DNA of 64,000 nt from Mesonia aquimarina (GTDB lineage Bacteria > Bacteroidota > Bacteroidia > Flavobacteriales > Flavobacteriaceae): the NCBI RefSeq assembly GCF_003667275.1, contig NZ_RCNV01000002.1:124001-188000 (forward strand). The letters are read 5' to 3'. Below are positions 16,417 to 25,343 of the stretch, piece after piece. The position numbers were made by a program, and so were the translations under genes. The notes below the pieces were generated by a model. That model saw nothing but the letters and a program-made list of their open reading frames with translations, did not search any database and was not told the origin of the DNA. The first letter of the stretch is position 1. Each line of letters opens with the position of its first letter.

Positions 16417-17283
16417 TTAACCTCTCCGTTTAAAATATCCTAATAACTTTTTGACATAACTTTCACCTACTTGCATATTTATTGCCCCGGCACCACTGAG
16501 TTTAAACACATTGTTGAAATAACCTTCTCGTGAGCGAAAATAAGCCTCATAATTTTTTCTAACGCTCTTTGCTCCAGTATTTACCAGCATTACTTCGCCG
16601 GTTTCTTCATCTTTCATAGGCACCATTCCTACGTTTGGCATCTCTTTTTCGCGTTCATCATAAACGCGAATTCCGGTAACATCGTGTTTATTTCCTAAGA
16701 TTTTTAAAGTTTTTTCATAATTATCAGTCATAAAATCTGAGAGAATAAAAACAATTGCTTTTTTCTTCATCATATTTTGTAAGAATTTTAGCGCAGCCGT
16801 TAAATCAGTTTTCTTGCGTTGTGGTTGAAACTCTAACAATTCTCTGATAATTCTTAGAACGTGAGAACGTCCTTTTTTGGGTGGAATAAATAATTCTATT
16901 TCATCTGAAAATAAAAGTAAGCCAATTTTATCGTTATTCTGGGTAGCTGAAAACGCCAAAGTCGCAGCAATTTCAGTCACAATATCTTTTTTGAAATTTT
17001 CCTTAGTTCCAAAAAATTCTGAGCCTGAAATATCAACCACGAGCATCATGGTTAATTCGCGTTCTTCTTCAAAAACTTTTACAAAAGGCTCATTATAACG
17101 AGCGGTGACATTCCAATCTATACTTCTTACATCATCTCCAAATTGGTATTGACGCACTTCGCTAAAGGTCATACCGCGACCTTTAAAGGTAGAATGATAC
17201 TCGCCGCCAAAAACATGATTGCTTAAGCGACGGGTTTTGATTTCAATTTTCCGAACTTTTTTGAGTAACTCCTTTGTATCCAT
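16417..17283 (-). CDS. DUF58-domain protein
   Basis: 288 residues, soluble. It carries the DUF58 signature near residues 37-60 (GMTFSEVRQYQFGDDVRSID), which is part of a VWA-like fold, with VVDISGSEFFG (DxSGS) near residue 94. DUF58 proteins are standard partners of MoxR AAA ATPases; the pair is thought to act as a chaperone-like activator of membrane or metal-dependent targets. It lies between moxR (85 bases upstream) and the BatD-like gene (one base downstream). Confidence 0.93.
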   Translation of the reverse strand: MDTKELLKKVRKIEIKTRRLSNHVFGGEYHSTFKGRGMTFSEVRQYQFGDDVRSIDWNVTARYNEPFVKVFEEERELTMMLVVDISGSEFFGTKENFKKDIVTEIAATLAFSATQNNDKIGLLLFSDEIELFIPPKKGRSHVLRIIRELLEFQPQRKKTDLTAALKFLQNMMKKKAIVFILSDFMTDNYEKTLKILGNKHDVTGIRVYDEREKEMPNVGMVPMKDEETGEVMLVNTGAKSVRKNYEAYFRSREGYFNNVFKLSGAGAINMQVGESYVKKLLGYFKRRG

Positions 17284-17368
17284 TTATTTGCAAACAGTTT
17301 TCAAAAAAACATTAGCAGAGCTGTTCAAGCATTAGACTGTTTACTGCCACTACAGACGTTAATTGCTG

Positions 17369-18373
17369 TTATGGCACTTCAATTTCATTTACAATTTTAC
17401 CAATAATATCTTCTGAAGTTACATTTTCTGCTTCAGCTTCATAGGTAATTCCTATTCTATGGCGAAGTACATCGAGCACCACTGCTCTAACATCTTCAGG
17501 AATAACGTAACCTCTGCGTTTTATAAACGCATAACATTTTGCGGCAGTTGCTAAATTGATACTACCACGAGGTGAGGCTCCAAAAGAAATTAAAGGTTTT
17601 AAACTTTCTAATTTATATTTTTCTGGATAACGTGTAGCAAAAATAATATCGAGGATATATTTTTCTATTTTTTCATCCATATAAACGTCGCGAACGGCAC
17701 TTTGTGCTCTTAAGATTTGCTCTATAGAAACTACCGGATTTATTTTCTCAAAACTCCCTTTTAAGTTGGCACGCATAACCAATTGCTCATCTGCCATTTG
17801 TGGATAATCGATAACTGTTTTTAGCATAAAACGGTCAACTTGTGCTTCGGGTAATGGGTACGTTCCTTCTTGCTCAACCGGGTTTTGCGTTGCCATTACC
17901 AAAAATGGCTTATCAAGAATAAAGGTTTCTTCACCAATGGTAACTTGCTTTTCTTGCATGGCTTCTAATAAAGCCGATTGCACTTTTGCCGGCGCGCGGT
18001 TAATCTCATCTGCCAAAACAAAGTTGGCAAAAATTGGTCCTTTTTTTATACTGAAATCATTCAATTTCATATTATAAATCATCGTACCAATAACGTCGGC
18101 GGGAAGCAAATCTGGTGTAAACTGAATTCTACTGAAGGATCCATGAACGGCTTTGGAAAGCGTATTAATCGCTAAGGTTTTTGCTAGTCCAGGAACACCT
18201 TCTAATAAAATATGCCCTTGTCCTAAAAGTCCAATCAACAATCGTTCTATCATGTGTTTTTGCCCAACAATGACTTTGTTCATTTCGTTGGTAAGTAAAT
18301 CTACAAAAGCACTTTCTTTTTCTATTTTTTCGTTTAATCCTGCGATATCTACCGAGGTTGTTGACTCTTCCAT
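17369..18373 (-). CDS. moxR: MoxR-family AAA+ ATPase
   Basis: 334 residues. Walker A GVPGLAKT lies near residue 59 and Walker B with LADEINRAP near 122, then sensor and lid regions, with the MoxR start pattern MNKVIVGQKHMIERLLIGLL. It is the first gene of the minus-strand Bat operon, with the only sizeable upstream gap (about 140 bases), so the main promoter is expected there. It probably energises the DUF58/VWA proteins encoded behind it. Confidence 0.95.
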   Translation of the reverse strand: MEESTTSVDIAGLNEKIEKESAFVDLLTNEMNKVIVGQKHMIERLLIGLLGQGHILLEGVPGLAKTLAINTLSKAVHGSFSRIQFTPDLLPADVIGTMIYNMKLNDFSIKKGPIFANFVLADEINRAPAKVQSALLEAMQEKQVTIGEETFILDKPFLVMATQNPVEQEGTYPLPEAQVDRFMLKTVIDYPQMADEQLVMRANLKGSFEKINPVVSIEQILRAQSAVRDVYMDEKIEKYILDIIFATRYPEKYKLESLKPLISFGASPRGSINLATAAKCYAFIKRRGYVIPEDVRAVVLDVLRHRIGITYEAEAENVTSEDIIGKIVNEIEVP

Positions 18374-18465
18374 AATTAATATAACATTTTATCCAGTAGC
18401 TATTTTACTAACGGTGCAAATTGTAAAAATATTCATTGAATAGCTGTTAACAATAGGTTAAAACT

Positions 18466-18495
18466 AAACAAGGCGGTAAATATACCGCCTTGTTT
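18466..18495 (-). terminator. Intrinsic terminator of the DUF4382 gene
   Basis: Perfect 13-pair stem: AAACAAGGCGGTA (18466-18478), loop AATA, TACCGCCTTGTTT (18483-18495). On the minus strand it is followed by a T-rich tract and begins 20 bases after the stop of the lipoprotein gene. Confidence 0.85.
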
Positions 18496-18514
18496 GCTTA
18501 TGAGTCAATTAAAA

Positions 18515-19312
18515 TTACTCAAAATTTATTTCTCCTAAAGTTGTGGTTTCTCCATTTTCTACTTCAACATCTGTAATTGTTTCAATTTCAAACCCTAACC
18601 CAACTTCTGGCTCTAAAGTAATTGTATATGTTCCTGCTGGAACTCCACTAAGTTCAAAATTACCATTAAGATTACTATAGGTCGAAATTTCATTTTCTCC
18701 ATTTGTAGCGGTAATTAGTGTTGGTGTTGTTATTGGTAAGATAGTACCGCTTATAAAACCTGTTTCTGCAAGGGCTTCAATTCTTATTACCGGTTTTAAT
18801 GAATAACCTCCGTTTCCTTTTGCTACAATTGATTTTTCTACATCAAAATCTAATAAATATTCGTAAGTAACATCAGATTCTAATGTTTGATTTAATTGAA
18901 GTTTTAATCCCGACTGTTGTGCGCTTGGCGTATCTAAATTTGAAGTTTCACCATCTACAACAATAGTATTATCCTCCCCTAAAATTAATCTGATTTGAGA
19001 AATAATTCCTGCAGGAATTTCTTCTTCTTCCGTTAACATAACACTCGCTCCTCCTGTTAATTCTAGCAAATCATAAACCCCAGCATTTACGTTATTTATT
19101 TCAACTTCATTTTCTTCACCGGTATATTTAATAACAATTCTCTCTATATCTACGTTTACCTCTTTATAATCTCCCGGATTATCTACCATCCGTAAACTCA
19201 TTTTCGCATTTCCTTCACCAGAAGAAGAGTTTGAATCATCATCGCTGCAGGCTCCTAACAAACTCACGCTAACTATTAATGCTACTAAATACTTCAAATT
19301 AAATCGTTTCAT
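18515..19312 (-). CDS. DUF4382-domain lipoprotein
   Basis: 265 residues. A lipoprotein signal ends at LLGAC (Cys about 22), followed by an acidic Ser/Asp spacer. A DUF4382-type domain covers about 36-175, starting KMSLRMVDNPGDYKEVNVDIERI. The C-terminal 80 residues (from ISGTILP) resemble a carboxypeptidase-regulatory-like or transthyretin-like beta domain. It is likely anchored to the outer membrane. The role is unknown. It is a single gene with its own terminator, upstream of and co-oriented with the Bat operon. Confidence 0.82.
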   Translation of the reverse strand: MKRFNLKYLVALIVSVSLLGACSDDDSNSSSGEGNAKMSLRMVDNPGDYKEVNVDIERIVIKYTGEENEVEINNVNAGVYDLLELTGGASVMLTEEEEIPAGIISQIRLILGEDNTIVVDGETSNLDTPSAQQSGLKLQLNQTLESDVTYEYLLDFDVEKSIVAKGNGGYSLKPVIRIEALAETGFISGTILPITTPTLITATNGENEISTYSNLNGNFELSGVPAGTYTITLEPEVGLGFEIETITDVEVENGETTTLGEINFE

Positions 19313-19502
19313 GATTTTTCAATTTTTTATTTGAAACAATTTTAGAAAGTAATAACAACTGTTAAAAGATGATTAACGCTATTTAACCTTTCGCTTAACA
19401 TAGACTTAACATGAAAATAGCACTTTTAAAAAAATAATTAAGTCAACAATTAGGGCTTTTTCTCCTTATAAAATTTAGTAGCTTTATATCTGAAAAAAAA
19501 TT

Positions 19503-20255
19503 ATGGAAAAAAACGTACTCATAACAGGAGCCACTAGCGGAATAGGAAAAGCAACAGCTATACGACTCTCTAAAGAAGGGTTTAATCTGATTTTATGCGG
19601 AAGAAGAACACAACGTTTAGAATCCTTAAAAAATCAACTTTCATCGTTTACAGAAATTTACACCCTCAATTTTGATGTTAGAAATCAAGCAGACATAAAA
19701 AATGCGATAAAAAGTTTACCCGAAAAATTTCAACACATTGACGTGTTAATCAATAACGCAGGAAACGCGCACGGACTCGATTTAATTCAAGAAGGAAATA
19801 CTGATGATTGGGATGCCATGTTAGACATTAATGTAAAAGGTTTACTTTATATGAGCAAAGCTATTCTACCGGAAATGGTTTCTCGCGGAAATGGACACGT
19901 AATAAATATTGGCTCTACCGCAGGAAAAGAAGTTTACCCAAAGGGAAATGTGTATTGCGCGAGCAAACATGCGGTAGATGCAATAAATCAAGGAATGCGA
20001 ATGGATTTAAACGGAACCGGCGTAAAAGTTGGTGCTATAAACCCGGGCTTGGTTGAAACCGAATTTAGTGATGTTCGCTTTAAAGGCGATCAAGAAAAGG
20101 CTAATAAAGTTTATCAAGGTTACAAAGCTTTACAAGCTGAAGATATTGCCGATATTATATGGTTCGTTATCAGCAGACCTTATCATGTAAACATAGCCGA
20201 TTTAATGGTGATGTGCACAGCACAAGCTTCTTCTACTTTAGTCGACAAAAATTAA
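19503..20255 (+). CDS. SDR-family NAD(P)-dependent oxidoreductase
   Basis: 250 residues, classical short-chain dehydrogenase. The cofactor motif TGATSGIG (residues 8-15) is followed by CGRR, which suggests NADP preference. NNAG lies near residue 86, the catalytic Ser in NIGSTAG near 140, and YCASK (Tyr and Lys) near 154-158. It resembles the YdfG group that oxidises serine and 3-hydroxy acids, but the substrate is inferred only. The next gene starts three bases downstream, so the two are co-transcribed. Confidence 0.9.
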   Translation: MEKNVLITGATSGIGKATAIRLSKEGFNLILCGRRTQRLESLKNQLSSFTEIYTLNFDVRNQADIKNAIKSLPEKFQHIDVLINNAGNAHGLDLIQEGNTDDWDAMLDINVKGLLYMSKAILPEMVSRGNGHVINIGSTAGKEVYPKGNVYCASKHAVDAINQGMRMDLNGTGVKVGAINPGLVETEFSDVRFKGDQEKANKVYQGYKALQAEDIADIIWFVISRPYHVNIADLMVMCTAQASSTLVDKN

Positions 20256-20258
20256 ACT

Positions 20259-21392
20259 ATGATTAATAAACGCTTGCTCATAAAAAATTTACTGGCTCAT
20301 AATGATGAGAACAGTTTTTATGATAAAAAGCGAAAAATTAATATGGGCGAAAAAGAAGGCAAAGCAAAATTTCTAAAACACATTTGTGCGCTTTCCAACA
20401 GTAATCCAAAAAACAATAGTTACATTGTAATTGGCGTAGAAGATGAAGACAACAGCGTTGTAGGTGTCGATTTTTTTGATGACAGTAAAATTCAAAATTT
20501 AATCAATGCCTACTTAACAAACCCACCGTTGGTAACGTATGAAAATGTTTTATTTCCGCATTTACCCAACGGAAAAGTAGTTGGTTTAGTAAGCATTCGC
20601 CCAAATGAAGGGAAAATTTGTTCGCTCAAAAAAAATATCTGGAAATATTACGGCGGCATGGTTTTCTTTAGAGACGGAAGCATTAGCATGCCAAAAGCAT
20701 TTGATATTGAATTGAAAGACATAAATTCTGAAATTGTTAAAGCCATTGAAAATCACTCGCAAAACACCATTAAATATACCTTAGACGGTGTGTTTGATTT
20801 TATGAATAAAAGCAAAGACTTTCACCCTACATATAAAGTTTTTAAAGAATATTTTGTGGTTTGTTGGGCAGGTAAAACCCAAAAAACTAAAGAAAACACC
20901 TATTTATCTCGTGTAAATATTGAGCTGATAAACGAGCAAGTAAAACTATTCTATTCAGATTTAGATGAAATTAGCATTAGTTATGATGACGATAGCTTCA
21001 AAATAATAGAGTATGTTCACCTAGGTTTATATGAAAGCTACAAATACTACCCGCTAGAAGAGGTTACCTTCAAATTTAAGAACAATATGAGTTATGAAAT
21101 TGAAAGTGAGATGGTTTTTCAACCACCAGAATTCCCTAAACAAACGCTCTATCATATTTTCAACAACAACAACACCATTCTTAAAAAGATAAAACGAGGA
21201 GAAAGTCTAAGTCACATTCAAGAAAAAGATTTTTTAAAACTTCCCGCCACATATTTATTGTGTCATTTAAATGGCTTTTCTGAAGCGATTGAAATTCTAG
21301 AAAATGCAAAAATTCATTTAAAACCCTATCCAAAAATTTATGCCCGCTATAAAGAAAGTATGCGTATACTAAGAAAAGTTAGATACAGTTAG
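20259..21392 (+). CDS. AlbA_2 (Schlafen-type) domain protein
   Basis: 377 residues. The first half (about 30-155) matches the AlbA_2/Schlafen nucleic-acid-binding fold: GEKEGKAKFLKHICALSNSN, then YIVIGVEDEDNSVVGV and a Val-rich strand ending in SIRPNEGKI. The usual Asn-rich form is recognisable, but no ATPase or winged-helix domain follows. The second half (160-377) is unfamiliar and rich in Tyr and Lys. There is no signal peptide. Small AlbA_2 proteins of this type are common in Flavobacteria, with no known role. It is three bases behind the SDR gene. Confidence 0.75.
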   Translation: MINKRLLIKNLLAHNDENSFYDKKRKINMGEKEGKAKFLKHICALSNSNPKNNSYIVIGVEDEDNSVVGVDFFDDSKIQNLINAYLTNPPLVTYENVLFPHLPNGKVVGLVSIRPNEGKICSLKKNIWKYYGGMVFFRDGSISMPKAFDIELKDINSEIVKAIENHSQNTIKYTLDGVFDFMNKSKDFHPTYKVFKEYFVVCWAGKTQKTKENTYLSRVNIELINEQVKLFYSDLDEISISYDDDSFKIIEYVHLGLYESYKYYPLEEVTFKFKNNMSYEIESEMVFQPPEFPKQTLYHIFNNNNTILKKIKRGESLSHIQEKDFLKLPATYLLCHLNGFSEAIEILENAKIHLKPYPKIYARYKESMRILRKVRYS

Positions 21393-21452
21393 CGTATTAA
21401 AGTTTTACCAAAAAAAGGGCTTGTTTTTATTTTTTCCTTATTTTCGGATACT

Positions 21453-22178
21453 ATGAGAACATTTGCAATAGGAGATATTCACGGCGGTTTAAAAGCGTTA
21501 AAGCAGGTTTTAAGCAAAGCTGAAATAACTTCAAAAGACACGCTTATCTTTTTAGGGGATTATGTAGACGGATGGAGCGATTCTGCAAACGTCGTTTCCT
21601 ATTTAATTGAATTAGCACAAAAAAACACCTGCATTTTTATTAGAGGCAATCACGACGATTTAGTGCAACATTGGCTCGAGACCGAAGAAATGAATGAAAA
21701 ATGGTTGCAACACGGTGGCCAATCGAGTATTGATGCTTACCGAAAGTTATCTTCAGAAGAAATTGAAAAGCATCTTCATTTTTATCGTGAAATGGTAAAT
21801 TATTTTGCTGATCAAGAAAACCGACTTTTTTTACACGCCGGATTTGCAAATATGCATGGTCCGGAACATGAATACGATGATTATACATTTTACTGGGACA
21901 GAACTCTTTGGGAAACAGCGCTATCACTCGATAAGAATCTAAAAAAAGATGACCTTTTTTTCCCAAAGCGTTTAAAATTATTCGATGAAATTTATATAGG
22001 TCATACGCCAACCACCAGAATAAGTAAAACTAAACCTGTAAATGCCGCAAATATTTGGAATGTGGATACGGGTGCAGCTTTTGAAGGACCGTTATCTATG
22101 ATTAACGTTGACACAAAAGAAATTTTTCAAAGCGATCCGGTATATAAATTATACCCTGAAGAAGCAGGAAGAAATTAA
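21453..22178 (+). CDS. PPP-family metallophosphatase (serine/threonine phosphatase-like)
   Basis: 241 residues. The metal-binding motifs are in order: GDIHG (residues 7-11), GDYVDGW (about 36-42), RGNHDD (about 65-70) and later His residues in LFLHAGF and IGHTPT. This is the ApaH/PrpE-like PPP group, cytosolic, acting on phosphoprotein or dinucleotide substrates; the exact target is unknown. The stop overlaps an ATG that opens the next frame (TAATG). Confidence 0.92.
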   Translation: MRTFAIGDIHGGLKALKQVLSKAEITSKDTLIFLGDYVDGWSDSANVVSYLIELAQKNTCIFIRGNHDDLVQHWLETEEMNEKWLQHGGQSSIDAYRKLSSEEIEKHLHFYREMVNYFADQENRLFLHAGFANMHGPEHEYDDYTFYWDRTLWETALSLDKNLKKDDLFFPKRLKLFDEIYIGHTPTTRISKTKPVNAANIWNVDTGAAFEGPLSMINVDTKEIFQSDPVYKLYPEEAGRN

Positions 22179-22207
22179 TGATTACTTTTAACCAAAAAAT
22201 AATGATG

Positions 22208-22807
22208 ATGAAAAAAACGCTATTTGCAACTTTTTTGAGCCTGATTTTTGCTCAACAAAATTTTGCACAAACTACAACCGAAGAATCAACAACTACAAAA
22301 ACGGAAGTTGTAAGCACTACAATTAACGACACTGATTTTCCTAAAAACGAAGTTAAGCTTAACATTGCCAACACGATAGCTATCGCATCTGTGGAAGTTG
22401 GTTACGAACGCTTTTTTGATTTTCATCAATCTGTAGCGGTAGAATTTTTAATTAACGACCGTATAAATTATCATACAGAATCAGGATCAAGAAAATTTAA
22501 TACCAACAGTTTAAAGTTGGGCTACAACTATTATTTTGGAAATGAAACTGCAGGTTCCGGAATTTACGCCAATCCTTTTTTAAAATACCGTTTTGGTGAT
22601 TTTGAAGAAGAAGAAAACAATGCAAAAGTTGAAACCGATATGAATGCGTTTATGCTAGGAATTGGGATAGGCTACAAATGGAACTTTAATAACAAATTTG
22701 TAATTGGACCTTATGCAACTGTTGCTAGAAATTTTAGTGACGAAGTTAAAGATCGTTTTACCGCAATTGAATTTAATGCAGGATTAACAGTTGGTTATCG
22801 ATTTTAA
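22208..22807 (+). CDS. Secreted outer-membrane beta-barrel protein
   Basis: 199 residues from the start preferred here. The open frame reaches back to 22178, overlapping the phosphatase stop, but three consecutive ATGs at 22202-22208 lead into a clean signal peptide (MKKTLFATFLSLIFAQQNFA), so the last is taken. The mature part has alternating beta-strands and ends in VGYRF, with a terminal Phe as in outer-membrane barrels. The function is unknown; it may be co-transcribed with the phosphatase gene. Confidence 0.75.
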   Translation: MKKTLFATFLSLIFAQQNFAQTTTEESTTTKTEVVSTTINDTDFPKNEVKLNIANTIAIASVEVGYERFFDFHQSVAVEFLINDRINYHTESGSRKFNTNSLKLGYNYYFGNETAGSGIYANPFLKYRFGDFEEEENNAKVETDMNAFMLGIGIGYKWNFNNKFVIGPYATVARNFSDEVKDRFTAIEFNAGLTVGYRF

Positions 22808-22825
22808 AATTCCATAAAAAATAAA

Positions 22826-22958
22826 AGAAACTGTCTAAAAAGTCTATTTTCTGTCAACCTGAACTTGATTCAAGTTCTCATTCTGATTTGAATTTCAGCA
22901 ATATGAGATTCTGAAATAAATTCAGAATGACATTTTTTTAATCTTTTTAGACAGTCTT
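22826..22958. repeat. Compound inverted-repeat element
   Basis: Terminal arms ACTGTCTAAAAAG (22830-22842) and CTTTTTAGACAGT (22943-22955) are a perfect 13-base inverted repeat. Inside are TCATTCTGA (22878-22886) paired with TCAGAATGA (22922-22930), and the small palindrome GAACTTGATTCAAGTTC (22861-22877). No open frame fits. The design resembles the REP/MITE-like repeats scattered through flavobacterial genomes. It sits between two convergent genes and may also end transcription. Confidence 0.7.
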
Positions 22959-22980
22959 CATTATACTTAAAATTTAATTT

Positions 22981-24534
22981 TTACAAATCAAACTTGATTC
23001 CTTGAGCAAGTGGAAGCTCTGTCGTATAATTTATGGTATTGGTTTGTCTACGCATATAGATTTTCCAAGCATCAGACCCAGATTCGCGACCACCGCCGGT
23101 TTCTTTTTCACCACCAAATGCTCCACCAATCTCAGCACCTGAAGTACCAATATTCACGTTTGCAATTCCGCAATCAGATCCTTCAACAGAAAGGAAACGC
23201 TCAGCTTCACGTAAGTTATTCGTCATAATTGCAGAAGATAAACCTTGTTTTACACCATTTTGCAAATCTAATGCATTTTGAACATCACCACTGTATTTCA
23301 TAATATACAATACAGGTCCAAAAGTTTCGTGTTGTACAATGTCATAATGATTTTCAGCTTCAGCAATTGCAGGTTTTACGTAGCATCCACTTTCATATCC
23401 TTCTCCTTCTAAAACGCCGCCTTCAACTAAAATATTTCCGCCTTCTTCTACAACTTTCTTAAGAGCAGTTTGATAATTCTTAACTGAATCTTTATCGATT
23501 AACGGACCAACATGATTATTTTCATCTAATGGATTTCCGATGCGTAATTGCTTATAGGCATCTACCACTGAAGATTTCACTTTATCATACACATCTTCGT
23601 GCACAATTAGCCTTCTGGTAGAAGTACACCGCTGACCGCAAGTTCCTACAGCTCCAAAAACAGCACCAATAACCGTGTTCTTAATATTGGCGTCTGGCGT
23701 AACTATAATCGCATTATTTCCGCCAAGTTCTAAAAGTGATTTTCCTAAACGCTTAGCAACAGCTTGCGCAACAATTTTACCCATTCTAATAGATCCTGTT
23801 GCAGAAATTAAAGGCACGCGCTCGTCGTTGGTCATCATTTCACCAACTTTATAATCGCCTGTAATTAAAGAGGAAATTCCTGCAGGAACATTATTTTCTG
23901 CAAAAACACGTGCTGCAATATTTTGACAAGCAACGGAAGTTAATGGTGTTTTCTCAGATCCTTTCCAAATACAAGCATCTCCGCAAACCCAAGCTAAAGC
24001 CGTATTCCAGGACCAAACCGCCACTGGAAAGTTAAAAGCTGAAATAACTCCAACAACCCCAAGCGGATGGTATTGTTCATACATTCTATGTCCTGGACGT
24101 TCGCTATGCATGGTTAACCCATGCAATTGACGAGATAGCCCTACGGCAAAATCGCAGATATCTATCATTTCCTGAACTTCACCAAGCCCTTCTTGATAAG
24201 ATTTTCCCATTTCAAAAGAAACCAATTTTCCTAAAGGCTCTTTTAAGCGGCGTAATTCATCATTAAATTGACGAACTACCTCACCGCGTTGCGGAGCTGG
24301 CCAAGTTCGCCATTCTTTGAATCCTTTATCAGCTGTGGTAATTACTTTTTCGTAATCTTCTTTTGTGGTAGCTTTTACTTTTCCTATTAAAGAACCGTCT
24401 ACCGGAGAATACGATTCGATTACATCTCCATTACTAAAAAAATCTTTTCCTGTAGAAGTTCCGTTATTTATGTCTGTTAAGCCTAAATCTTTTAAGGCTT
24501 TGTCTATTCCAAATTCCTTTGCAATGTTACTCAT
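22981..24534 (-). CDS. ALDH7-family aldehyde dehydrogenase
   Basis: 517 residues, very similar in wording to antiquitin (ALDH7A1): GEVQEMIDICDFAVGLSRQL, FNFPVAVWSWNTALAW, the catalytic LELGGNN (Glu), GTCGQRCTSTRR with the nucleophile at C303, and the C-terminal GGGRESGSDAWKIYMRR. ALDH7 enzymes oxidise alpha-aminoadipic semialdehyde/piperideine-6-carboxylate in lysine breakdown. The adjacent 3-hydroxyanthranilate dioxygenase raises the alternative that it handles 2-aminomuconate semialdehyde here. One segment reads SATGS where most family members have SFTGS. It is about 60 bases downstream of that gene. Confidence 0.92.
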   Translation of the reverse strand: MSNIAKEFGIDKALKDLGLTDINNGTSTGKDFFSNGDVIESYSPVDGSLIGKVKATTKEDYEKVITTADKGFKEWRTWPAPQRGEVVRQFNDELRRLKEPLGKLVSFEMGKSYQEGLGEVQEMIDICDFAVGLSRQLHGLTMHSERPGHRMYEQYHPLGVVGVISAFNFPVAVWSWNTALAWVCGDACIWKGSEKTPLTSVACQNIAARVFAENNVPAGISSLITGDYKVGEMMTNDERVPLISATGSIRMGKIVAQAVAKRLGKSLLELGGNNAIIVTPDANIKNTVIGAVFGAVGTCGQRCTSTRRLIVHEDVYDKVKSSVVDAYKQLRIGNPLDENNHVGPLIDKDSVKNYQTALKKVVEEGGNILVEGGVLEGEGYESGCYVKPAIAEAENHYDIVQHETFGPVLYIMKYSGDVQNALDLQNGVKQGLSSAIMTNNLREAERFLSVEGSDCGIANVNIGTSGAEIGGAFGGEKETGGGRESGSDAWKIYMRRQTNTINYTTELPLAQGIKFDL

Positions 24535-24597
24535 GGTAAATTCGTGGTTTTAGTTTACTAATAATTAGTTTGCTACGAATGTAGAAAAAATCAAGCA

Positions 24598-25140
24598 TTA
24601 TTCCTCATCTGCCACAAAACGTTTGTCAACTGGCATTTCAGTTCCGCAATTATCGCAAGTGCGCAATTCTTTGCTGCTATAGAATTCTTTAAAATGTTTT
24701 AAAAAATCTTTTTCAATATCTTCTAGCGGAAAATAAACTTCATATAATTTATGGTTGCAATTATCACAAAACCAAAGCAATCCGTCTTTACCCGGTAAAT
24801 CTTTTCTTTTTCGCTCAATGACCAACCCAATAGAACCTTCTTTTCTTACCGGAGAATGCGGCACTTTTGCAGGATGCAAATACATATCGCCCGCACCTAA
24901 TTTCATGGTTTTCTTTTCACCATCTTCTTGAATATGAACTTCAATATTTCCTTCTAGTTGATAAAATAATTCTTCGGTCTCATTGTAATGGTAATCTTTT
25001 CTGGCATTGGGCCCAGCAACAATCATAACAATATAATCTCCCGCATCTTTATATAAATTTTTATTTCCTACAGGTGGTTTTAAGGTATCGCGGTTTTCCT
25101 CAATCCACTTTGTTAAATTAAAAGGTTTTGCTATGGACAT
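24598..25140 (-). CDS. 3-Hydroxyanthranilate 3,4-dioxygenase
   Basis: 180 residues. It opens the ring of 3-hydroxyanthranilate in the kynurenine route, giving the precursor of quinolinate. The cupin carries His and Glu iron ligands in HYNETEELFYQLEG, and a further His in LHPAKVPHSP. The C-terminal pair of CxxC motifs (CDNCNH and CDNCGT) is the rubredoxin-like iron site found in bacterial forms. The ATG at 25140 (MSIAKPFNLTKWI) is preferred to an open-frame start 13 codons upstream. It is co-oriented with the ALDH7 gene downstream. Confidence 0.94.
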   Translation of the reverse strand: MSIAKPFNLTKWIEENRDTLKPPVGNKNLYKDAGDYIVMIVAGPNARKDYHYNETEELFYQLEGNIEVHIQEDGEKKTMKLGAGDMYLHPAKVPHSPVRKEGSIGLVIERKRKDLPGKDGLLWFCDNCNHKLYEVYFPLEDIEKDFLKHFKEFYSSKELRTCDNCGTEMPVDKRFVADEE

Positions 25141-25210
25141 AATTTTAAATTTTAGAGACAATAAATTTAAAAAAAGCATTTCAATTAAACCCGACTATTA
25201 GTTTTTATTT

Positions 25211-25296
25211 GGGCGCAACCCAAGGGTCGGGCTATTCGTTATATCTTTTTTCGTTTACACAAAACAAAAAAAGGATGCCACTTCTATCCCTTGCGC
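25211..25296. repeat. Structured GC-rich intergenic element
   Basis: Outer arms GCGCAA (25213-25218) and TTGCGC (25291-25296), extended by GGG/CCC after a five-base bulge, enclose a second long A/T stem formed by the T-run at 25244-25251 and the A-run at 25262-25272, closed by GTTT/AAAC. The element contains GGGTCGGGCTATTCGTTAT, far richer in G+C than the surrounding DNA. No coding frame is present. The shape suggests a dispersed folded repeat, or less likely an attC-like site; it lies between divergent genes. Confidence 0.5.
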
Positions 25297-25343
25297 AAAA
25301 AATATTATCTTAGAACATTTACATTCAAATTGAACACTGGGTT

